A program made the position numbers and the translations under genes. Below are positions 1-5,570 of a stretch of 7,238 nucleotides of DNA, piece by piece. The notes under the pieces were generated by a model. That model was not told the origin of the DNA. It searched no databases and worked only from the letters and a program-made list of their open reading frames with translations. Numbering within the stretch: position 1 is the stretch's first letter; each line of letters starts with the position of its first letter. Source of the DNA: Syntrophobacterales bacterium (GTDB taxonomy: Bacteria > Desulfobacterota > Syntrophorhabdia > Syntrophorhabdales > WCHB1-27); assembly GCA_017881765.1 (NCBI GenBank), contig JADGQN010000245.1, positions 1-7,238 on the forward strand, given 5' to 3'.

Positions 1-115
1 TGCCTTCATTCATATAGCTTCGTTGCCTGCGTCGGCACGACTCCGACGTACTAATAGTACGCCTCCGTCGCTATCCTCCTGGTCGCCTCGCTCTATTTTT
101 GAATGCAACTTGGTA
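1..115. repeat. Possible dispersed intergenic repeat with central palindrome
   Basis: This stretch lies beyond the terminator of the symporter unit and has a composition unlike the neighbouring genes. It contains a perfect hairpin, CGTACT-AAT-AGTACG, at 47-61, flanked by two near copies of CTCCGACG/CTCCGTCG at 41-48 and 63-70. On the minus strand a frame is open from 120 down to a TGA at 10-12, but it has only a TTG as possible start (106-108) and no ribosome binding site, so I do not call it a gene. The overall look, a short intergenic block with an accidental open frame around a palindrome, is that of a dispersed repeat element. Only one copy is present here, so the repeat status is inference. 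Confidence 0.3.
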
Positions 116-122
116 TAGCCTT

Positions 123-169
123 ACCTGTCTTTCTGAAGTCTTGACAGGTGCGCTGCGCAGCGTCACCTG
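123..169. repeat. Overlapping inverted repeats
   Basis: Two overlapping inverted repeats are visible. ACCTGTC (123-129) pairs with GACAGGT (143-149) around a 13-base loop. CAGGTG (145-150) pairs with CACCTG (164-169) around the perfect 12-base palindrome CGCTGCGCAGCG (151-162) plus one extra T. The two structures share 145-149 and are therefore mutually exclusive. Neither is followed by a T run on either strand, so neither is a convincing intrinsic terminator. Function unknown. Confidence 0.5.
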
Positions 170-218
170 CCGCACCGCATGGTAGCATACTGTTTGTTAT
201 TCTTGTAAGAAAAAGAAT

Positions 219-243
219 GAAAAAGGGGCCCGAAGGCCCCTTT
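219..243 (-). terminator. Intrinsic terminator of the symporter unit
   Basis: On the minus strand the symporter stop codon (248-250) is followed within five bases by AAAGGGGCC-TTCG-GGCCCCTTTTT. The stem is six G-C pairs extended by A-T pairs, closed by a C(UUCG)G tetraloop, which is exceptionally stable, and followed by a run of five T and a second T-rich stretch further on. This is a textbook rho-independent terminator. The A run on the other side would also give a weaker terminator for transcripts entering from the left on the plus strand. Confidence 0.92.
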
Positions 244-247
244 CCCG

Positions 248-1816
248 CTATATTGCCTTACTGAAAAGCTTGTCGATCAGTTCCTTTTTCGGTGGTTTCG
301 TCATGAGGCTCACGATGAAATAAACCGCGGCGCAGGAAAATACCAGGAACCACTCGTAGCTGCCCATGCCGTAAGACGGCTTGGGAACAAGGACCGTCGC
401 GCCACCGTAAAGGGTGGCGATCGTTCCCCAGACCACGCAGCAGATCGCACCCCACTTGGTAGCCCGCTTCCAGTAATAGGAGATGGCCGTCACAAAGAAA
501 AAGACGGCGCCAAGGCCCATGGCCGCAAGACCCATGAAGATCGAAAGGAGAGGCGGCGGTCTGACCAGGGTCCAGTAGAACGGCAGAAATAAGAAAAGAG
601 CAATGAGAAAATAGCCGAGATAGAGCATGCTCTTATCCGATACCTGTGGCCACCAGAGCTTGATGATGTCCCTGGTTACGTTGGCGCTCATGATAAAGAC
701 CATGCCGGCGAGGGTCGAAAGGGCCGCGGAGAAGAGACCCGCAACGTACGCAGCCAGCAGCCCCGAGCCGCCCAGAGCGTGGGCAAGCATCGGCGCAGCG
801 AGGTCACCCTTCCAGGGCTCGATCTTAAGCAGACCGGGGCCATAAATCAGGCGGGCAACAAGGCCGTTGCTGGAGCAATCGAGCATGATAGGAATACCGG
901 TGAAGAGCCAGACGATGCCCACAAGCATCCAGTAATCCTTCTTGGTGACCTTTTTCATACCCAAGAACCGGCTCACGTTATGCGGGAAACCAACAGCCAT
1001 GGTGAAGAAAATGACCGGTGTCGCGAGGATGCCCACATAGCTCGACATGAGCTGCGGGAACCCCAGTTTCGGAAGCTCAGGCCGGATGAGGGTCATCAGC
1101 TTCGGGTTCTGGGCGGCGATTCCCGTGGTTATCGCCTCGAACCCACCCGCGTATACCACGGCCCAGATGCCGATAATGGTACCGACAATGGCGAAGATCA
1201 GCCCCTGCAGGGCCATCGCATACTGGTTCCCCACGTAGCCTCCCAGCACCATGTAGAGCCACGCCACAAAAACCGAGAGCAAAAGGCACCAGACTGGATC
1301 GAGCCCGGTCATCGCATACCAGACCGTCCCGCCCGCCTTAAGCTGCCCAACCGAATAGAGGAACAGGAAGAAGAGCATTGAAATGGCGACCACCGTCTGG
1401 AGAGCCTTCGAATCGAACCGGCGCCCGATAGTCTCAGGCAGCGTTGCAGCTCCCAGCTTTGCCGCAAAGTCTCTCGTTTTCATGGCGCCAAGCCAGATAC
1501 AGGGGACAATCCCCACGAGGCTCCAGATGCCGGCAAACCACATGCCGGAGAAACCCATCGTGTAAACGATGCCGGTCGAGCCGCAGAAGGCCCAGCCGGA
1601 GATATAGGATGCGGAAAGCGCCGCACCGGTGACGAGAGGACCGATGTCCCTTTTCCCGACGAGATACTCCTCGAAGGATGCCCACTTTTTCCTTCCCGCC
1701 AGGCCGAGAAATACAGAAATACAAAGTAAGATGCCGAGTGCAATCACACCGCTGATGATCATAGTGGCCGTCGGCTTTGGTACCGCTAGAAATTGCATTG
1801 CCGCTTGTGGATTCAT
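248..1816 (-). CDS. Sodium:solute symporter family permease (SSS/SLC5)
   Basis: A 522-residue inner-membrane protein of the solute:sodium symporter family (LeuT fold), expected to import an organic solute with Na+. About 13 hydrophobic segments are visible, the first near residues 18-40 and the last near 486-505. Family marks include YLVGKRDIGPLVTGAALSAS (51-70), the unwound first core helix around SGWAFCGSTG (73-82), GFPHNVSRFLG (276-286), and SAALSTLAG (363-371), where S367 and T368 align with the Na2-site S340/T341 of PutP. The start at 1816 is chosen because AGGAGG lies eight bases upstream, the ATG overlaps the stop of the 43-residue gene before it (ATGA), and the 25 extra residues of a longer frame are polar, unlike the family, and overlap that gene. 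The substrate cannot be read from sequence; the acetate (ActP-like) and other carboxylate branches are plausible, but this is inference. Confidence 0.93.
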   Translation of the reverse strand: MNPQAAMQFLAVPKPTATMIISGVIALGILLCISVFLGLAGRKKWASFEEYLVGKRDIGPLVTGAALSASYISGWAFCGSTGIVYTMGFSGMWFAGIWSLVGIVPCIWLGAMKTRDFAAKLGAATLPETIGRRFDSKALQTVVAISMLFFLFLYSVGQLKAGGTVWYAMTGLDPVWCLLLSVFVAWLYMVLGGYVGNQYAMALQGLIFAIVGTIIGIWAVVYAGGFEAITTGIAAQNPKLMTLIRPELPKLGFPQLMSSYVGILATPVIFFTMAVGFPHNVSRFLGMKKVTKKDYWMLVGIVWLFTGIPIMLDCSSNGLVARLIYGPGLLKIEPWKGDLAAPMLAHALGGSGLLAAYVAGLFSAALSTLAGMVFIMSANVTRDIIKLWWPQVSDKSMLYLGYFLIALFLFLPFYWTLVRPPPLLSIFMGLAAMGLGAVFFFVTAISYYWKRATKWGAICCVVWGTIATLYGGATVLVPKPSYGMGSYEWFLVFSCAAVYFIVSLMTKPPKKELIDKLFSKAI

Positions 1817-1944
1817 TCTGGCCACCTCCTCGTGATCAACCAAGTCCCGATGACTGTCATGAGAGCCGTCCCTACGAATATTGATCCCCATAAATACCAG
1901 GAAAACATCAGATCTGCTACAACCTCAGGTGGTACGTTCGGCAT
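1813..1944 (-). CDS. 43-residue single-pass membrane protein, putative symporter accessory subunit
   Basis: A 43-residue protein, starting MPNVPPEVVADLMF and ending TRRWPE. A hydrophobic helix spans roughly residues 13-37, with an aromatic cluster (FSWYLWG, 14-20) at its start and a positive RR at its end, which suggests N-terminus out and C-terminus in. Its ATG is preceded by GGAAGGGGG (1952-1960) at seven bases. Its TGA overlaps the symporter ATG by four bases, and the symporter ribosome binding site lies within its last codons, so the two are translationally coupled. Small membrane proteins before SSS genes are known: YjcH/DUF485 before ActP, DUF4212, and short 'symporter small accessory' proteins. 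This one is shorter than the first two, and I do not recognise its sequence. An accessory role is inferred from position and topology. Confidence 0.78.
   Translation of the reverse strand: MPNVPPEVVADLMFSWYLWGSIFVGTALMTVIGTWLITRRWPE
1822..1830 (-). promoter_or_regulatory. Ribosome binding site that fixes the symporter start
   Basis: AGGAGGTGG on the minus strand, with AGGAGG eight bases before the ATG at 1814-1816. It lies inside the end of the 43-residue gene, encoding its RRW. It supports the 522-residue symporter over the longer reading frame. Confidence 0.85.
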
Positions 1945-1970
1945 TATGTTACCCCCTTCCCTTTATTTCG

Positions 1971-1990
1971 AACGAGCGCAAAGGCGCGTT
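1971..1990 (-). promoter_or_regulatory. Small hairpin in the symporter leader
   Basis: On the minus strand AACGCGCCTTTGCGCTCGTT can fold with GCGC-CTTT-GCGC as its core, extended by AACG/CGTT across a small bulge. It sits between the orphan Shine-Dalgarno sequence and the true ribosome binding site of the 43-residue gene. A regulatory role is inference. Confidence 0.35.
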
Positions 1991-2007
1991 CTTTCAGTGC
2001 GATTCTT

Positions 2008-2021
2008 CGATCACCTCCTTT
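2008..2021 (-). promoter_or_regulatory. Orphan extended Shine-Dalgarno sequence
   Basis: On the minus strand AAAGGAGGTGATC (2009-2021) is complementary over 13 bases to the common 3' end of bacterial 16S rRNA (GATCACCTCCTTT). No ATG, GTG or TTG follows at a usable distance: the next bases are GAAGAATCGCACTGAAAG. The GTG inside the motif would have no spacing and would give only six codons before TGA. The nearest real start is the ATG at 1942-1944, more than 60 bases downstream with its own binding site. Confidence 0.6.
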
Positions 2022-2040
2022 TCACCAGGTTTTGGACGTA

Positions 2041-2061
2041 TTGCGAACTGCGAAAAGCGAA
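2041..2061 (-). repeat. Three heptad direct repeats TTCGCNN in the leader
   Basis: The minus strand reads TTCGCTT, TTCGCAG, TTCGCAA in direct succession with a strict seven-base period. It lies in the untranslated leader between the promoter and the 43-residue gene. It may be a binding site for a protein, or chance. Confidence 0.4.
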
Positions 2062-2091
2062 CTGAATAAATAATGCGGTGGCTGCTTCTGT

Positions 2092-2107
2092 TACGTCGAC
2101 AGACGTA
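2092..2107. promoter_or_regulatory. Perfect inverted repeat in the leader
   Basis: TACGTC-TGTC-GACGTA on the minus strand, with six perfect base pairs and a four-base loop, about 40 bases after the predicted transcription start. It could be an operator half-site pair or an RNA hairpin. No regulator is encoded in the window. Confidence 0.35.
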
Positions 2108-2152
2108 TAACGCCAGACAAAAGATACTCCCCACCCCCCAGAGCTTATACAC

Positions 2153-2180
2153 ATAATAGAGTGTCCAGCTAAAATGTCAA
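2153..2180 (-). promoter_or_regulatory. Sigma70-type promoter of the small protein-symporter unit
   Basis: TTGACA (2175-2180), a 16-base spacer and TATTAT (2153-2158) on the minus strand, close to the housekeeping consensus. It lies 54 bases after the smc stop. Transcription would start near 2146 and give a leader of about 200 bases before the 43-residue gene. A very G-rich run (2129-2139) lies just downstream of the predicted start. I see no intrinsic terminator between smc and this promoter, so read-through from the upstream operon is possible. Confidence 0.7.
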
Positions 2181-2234
2181 GAGAAATTTTTGGCTTCAGT
2201 CGTAGGTTTGCAGCCCGAAGTGTTGGTATACAGT

Positions 2235-5200
2235 CTACAATCTTACCGATACGATTTTGGAAATACCTTCTTCTTCCATGGTAATTCCGTACATCGTGTT
2301 GGAGCACTCCATGGTGAGTCGATTGTGGGTGATAAGGACGATCTGTGTCTTTTTGCTGATGGTTTTGACGATCTCCATGAGCGATGCAAGGTTCGCGTCA
2401 TCGAGCGGCGCATCTATCTCGTCCATGAGAGTGAAGGGTGATGGTTTGGTATCCATGAGGGAGAGCAGGAATGCAAGCGAAATCAGTGCCTTCTCACCTC
2501 CCGAAAAGAGTTCCATGCGAATGACCCGCTTGCCGGGGGGCTGCACGTAAAGCTCCACGCCACCTGTATCGGGGTTGAGGCTGAGTGTCCCCTTCCCGCC
2601 CTTGAAAAGCATCTGCGTGTACCTCTTAAAGGCTTCATTGATCTGGTCAAAGGTCTCCAGGAAAAGGTCTTTTGAGACCGCATCTATTTTGCTGATCGTC
2701 TTCCTGAGGGAGTCCATCGCCTGCGCCAGATCCGTCTTCTGCGTCTCCAGAAATTCAGAACGTTCTTTCAACTCCTTGTATTCCTTCTCGGCACGGAAGT
2801 TTACCTCGCCCATCGCCGAAAGCTCGTCCGCCAGTTTCTGCCTTTCGGCCTCCGTTCCCGGTGGCGCGCTCTTGCGCTTCTCATCAAGCTCCTCTATCGC
2901 ATACTCAGTGCGCAGGCGCTCCAGCACCATCTCCTTCCTCTCCTGGAGTACCGCCTTTTCTCGCTCAAGCCCTTCCCACTTCGAACGCACTTTTTCCAAT
3001 TCGTCCGTGACGCGCTGCAACGCCTCCTGCAGGTTACTCTTTTCCTGGTGCAGATCGCCCAGCCTCTGCTTCATTTCGGTGTAGCGGGCAGACGCTTGCT
3101 CACACGTCTGGCTCAACTGGGCATGACTTTCCCCCAGGTCCTTGATGCGTTGGGCTGCCTCCGAAAGACTCTTTCCCGCGGTTGCAATCCTTTCCTCAGC
3201 AGCAACTTTGTTCTTCTCTGAATCACGGGCAGAGCTCTTCTTGCGCTCTACTTCTTCGGAAAGGCTCTTGACAAGGTTCTTTCTCCTCTCCACGTTGACC
3301 GAGACTTCCTGGAACTCCTTTTCAGCTTCGTCGTACCGCTTTCGGGCGACGTCCAAATTGCCCTTCAGCACCTGCAACGCCTCGTTGATGTGGCCAACCT
3401 CGTCTTCAAGACTCGCCTGCTCGGCCACGAGCTCATCGCGCGAAACAGGAACCTGCTCGTCCGACCCTTCGGTTCTCCAGGTAAATTCCTTGAGCCTGTC
3501 CGCGATCGTCCTGATCTCAGTCTCGATAATGATGCGCTCTTTCTCCTTCTCTGCCAGTGAATTCGCCTTTTGTCTCTTTCTTTGCAACAGGTTTTGAAGC
3601 TCCTGGCTCAAGGTCGCGTGCCTGCTTTGGACCTCGCCCATTGAAGCCTGCTGTTTCACGAGCTGATCCGCGATTTGAGCGATCTCTTTCTCGAGCTTCA
3701 TCTTTTCCCGAAACTCCCTGATCGAGATGCCTCTCTTCTCCTTGCTGGTGATGATAAGGCCCCGGGAATCGATGTACGTGTCTTTAGCTATGAAGATGCC
3801 TTCCTCTCCATTTTCGATGCGCTGGAGTGCTTCCGCCGCGGTTTCCACCCAGTTGAGCGCAATTTCCACCTCACCATCCCGCTGCCTGAAGAGGCCCTTT
3901 TCCGGAAAGAAGATAAAATTGCTTTCATACTGTTTCACCGCATCGAGAGCGGCTTCCAGGCCCGTCGCCGGGAGGACGTGATATTCCATCTCATCCGGAA
4001 AAAACTTCTCTAACGCGCTTTCCGCCCCCTCGGGGGTTTTCACTATATCGATAAGTCTCTTGAACGGAAGGGTCCTCTCCTTCTGCTTTTCACCAATAGT
4101 CGCCAGCTTCTTGAAAAGTTCCTCCCGCCCTCTCTTCTCTCCCTTGAGTCGCTCCATGCTGTCCCGCATCTGGGCGATCTCGTGCTCAACGAGCTTCATG
4201 CGCTCAACGAGCTCCTGCTCTTCCTTTTCCGTGGCGGCTTTATCGATGTTCTCGCGGTCTATCTGATGCTTCAGAACAGCCGCTTTCTCTTCCAGGAGAA
4301 CCAGCTTTCCGCGCAGCCTCTTCTCCTCTTCGGACCTGCGCTCCTCACGGACCAAACGCTCTCTCTCCATTCTTTCCAGCTCAAGGATGCGGTTCTTCAC
4401 CTCCGTGAGGCCGCTCATCGACACGAAAAGCCGGTTTCTTTCTTCTTCGAGCTTTGTCTCCAGCTCTTCGGTGATCCCCCTCAATTCCTTCTTCTTTTCC
4501 TGCAGGCCACTGCTCAGCTGCTCGTCAATTTGCAGGGATGCCGTTGCCTGAGCGATCTGGCCTTCCAGCGCCTGGACCTCGTGAAGATGGCGCTCACCCT
4601 GCTCCCCAAGCTCCTTTACCTTTGCTTGAAGCTCGGCGACCGACTCTGCCAGCCGATCCCTTTCTTCCTCAACGTAATTAAGCTCCAGGAGGCGGTTTTC
4701 CGCATCCTTTTCTTTTTCCTTGATATCGAGTTCCAGTTGTCGGGCAACAGCATCAGCCAGCGACAGCTCCTCTTCCTTCACGTCGATGGTCTGTCTGACG
4801 GATGCCCGCTCTTCCTCTTTCTTCCCCACTTCCTGCTGAAGCTCCGTCTCACGCTCGCCGAGCTTTGCTTCTCTCTTTTCGAGCTTCACGTAGGCATCGG
4901 CCAGAAGAGTGATATCCATCTCTTTAAGCCTTTCCTTGAGGGCATTGAAGGCCTTCAGCCTCTCCCATTCTTCTTCAGTCCTTTTCAGACTCTTCACGAC
5001 CTCGGCGTAGATATCCTCCACACGTTCCAGATTCGCCTTGGTCTCTTCCATTCTCGTGAACGCGTCCCTTTTCTTTTCCTCGAAGCGGGTGATTCCGCTT
5101 GCCTCTTCGATGGCCGTGCGCCGCTCCAGGGGCTTCATCTGGGCAAAATACTCGATGTTTCCCTGTTCGAGTATCGCGTAGGAATTGAGCCCGACCCCTG

Positions 5201-5570
5201 TTCCGAGAAAAAAATCCTGCACGTCTTTGAGCCGCACCTGGTCGGCATTGATATAATATTCGTTGGTGCCGTCCCGATAGATCCTTCGTTTCACGGCGAC
5301 TTCCCGGTCACCGTCGGAGAGGCCGATGAGCACCTCCGCCATATTCACGGGTCTCTTTCCGTTGCTGCCGTGAAATATCACGTCACCCATCTCTTTCACG
5401 CGCAGCGATTTCGTGCCTCGTTCTCCGAGCACCCAGATAAACGCGTCAACTACGTTACTTTTACCGCAGCCATTGGGGCCCACCAGGGCGGTGACACCCT
5501 CGCTGAACCTGAAAACGGTCCTGTTAAGGAAGGATTTGAAACCAAGAAGTTCTAGAGTAAGCAGTTTCAT
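2235..5570 (-). CDS. smc: Chromosome segregation/condensation ATPase Smc
   Basis: SMC proteins dimerise through a hinge and use ABC-type heads to entrap and extrude DNA, normally with ScpA and ScpB. The 1111 residues show the expected order: Walker A GPNGCGKSN (31-39), the QG of LEQG (136-137), a long Lys/Glu-rich coiled coil (about 165-495), a hinge (about 500-620), the return coil (about 625-960), GEVN and PPGK motifs (921-924, 1011-1014), signature FSGGEK (1022-1027), Walker B TLMDEID (1047-1053, with E1051 as catalytic base) and H-loop THN (H1082). Arg57 matches the B. subtilis arginine finger position. Odd points: R51 where a Q-loop Gln is usual (GERG instead of GEQS), F instead of L in the signature, a hinge without the usual GRATFLPL and glycine pair, and a total length somewhat below the usual 1150-1190. 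The start overlaps the gltX stop (ATGA) with only a weak ribosome site, so coupled translation is likely. RecN and Rad50 are excluded by the motif set and length. Confidence 0.96.
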   Translation of the reverse strand: MKLLTLELLGFKSFLNRTVFRFSEGVTALVGPNGCGKSNVVDAFIWVLGERGTKSLRVKEMGDVIFHGSNGKRPVNMAEVLIGLSDGDREVAVKRRIYRDGTNEYYINADQVRLKDVQDFFLGTGVGLNSYAILEQGNIEYFAQMKPLERRTAIEEASGITRFEEKKRDAFTRMEETKANLERVEDIYAEVVKSLKRTEEEWERLKAFNALKERLKEMDITLLADAYVKLEKREAKLGERETELQQEVGKKEEERASVRQTIDVKEEELSLADAVARQLELDIKEKEKDAENRLLELNYVEEERDRLAESVAELQAKVKELGEQGERHLHEVQALEGQIAQATASLQIDEQLSSGLQEKKKELRGITEELETKLEEERNRLFVSMSGLTEVKNRILELERMERERLVREERRSEEEKRLRGKLVLLEEKAAVLKHQIDRENIDKAATEKEEQELVERMKLVEHEIAQMRDSMERLKGEKRGREELFKKLATIGEKQKERTLPFKRLIDIVKTPEGAESALEKFFPDEMEYHVLPATGLEAALDAVKQYESNFIFFPEKGLFRQRDGEVEIALNWVETAAEALQRIENGEEGIFIAKDTYIDSRGLIITSKEKRGISIREFREKMKLEKEIAQIADQLVKQQASMGEVQSRHATLSQELQNLLQRKRQKANSLAEKEKERIIIETEIRTIADRLKEFTWRTEGSDEQVPVSRDELVAEQASLEDEVGHINEALQVLKGNLDVARKRYDEAEKEFQEVSVNVERRKNLVKSLSEEVERKKSSARDSEKNKVAAEERIATAGKSLSEAAQRIKDLGESHAQLSQTCEQASARYTEMKQRLGDLHQEKSNLQEALQRVTDELEKVRSKWEGLEREKAVLQERKEMVLERLRTEYAIEELDEKRKSAPPGTEAERQKLADELSAMGEVNFRAEKEYKELKERSEFLETQKTDLAQAMDSLRKTISKIDAVSKDLFLETFDQINEAFKRYTQMLFKGGKGTLSLNPDTGGVELYVQPPGKRVIRMELFSGGEKALISLAFLLSLMDTKPSPFTLMDEIDAPLDDANLASLMEIVKTISKKTQIVLITHNRLTMECSNTMYGITMEEEGISKIVSVRL

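Noticed and set aside
779..1381. Plus-strand open frame of 200 codons opposite the symporter
   Set aside because: Its His/Arg/Glu-rich composition is the shadow of transmembrane codons on the other strand, with no independent support.
1817..1891. N-terminal extension of the symporter (25 residues)
   Set aside because: It overlaps the 43-residue gene, is polar and unlike family N-termini, and the strong AGGAGG sits before the internal ATG at 1816.
2009..2021. Fragment of a 16S rRNA gene on the plus strand
   Set aside because: The match is limited to the 13 bases of the anti-Shine-Dalgarno region; flanking bases do not continue into rRNA, so it is better read as an extended ribosome binding sequence on the minus strand.
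2181..2234. Intrinsic terminator after smc
   Set aside because: Only weak GGCT/AGCC pairing is possible and it is followed by AAAAATTTCTC, not a T run, so I do not call a terminator.
2011..2307. Minus-strand open frame of 98 codons across the smc end and symporter leader
   Set aside because: It overlaps the smc end in another frame and runs through the promoter and leader elements; its only internal ATG near the transcript start lies in the -10 box.
4182..5555. Long plus-strand open frame of 457 codons opposite smc
   Set aside because: It is antisense to the unambiguous Smc reading frame, is rich in Leu/Phe as expected from the complement of Glu/Lys coiled-coil codons, and shows no family motif.
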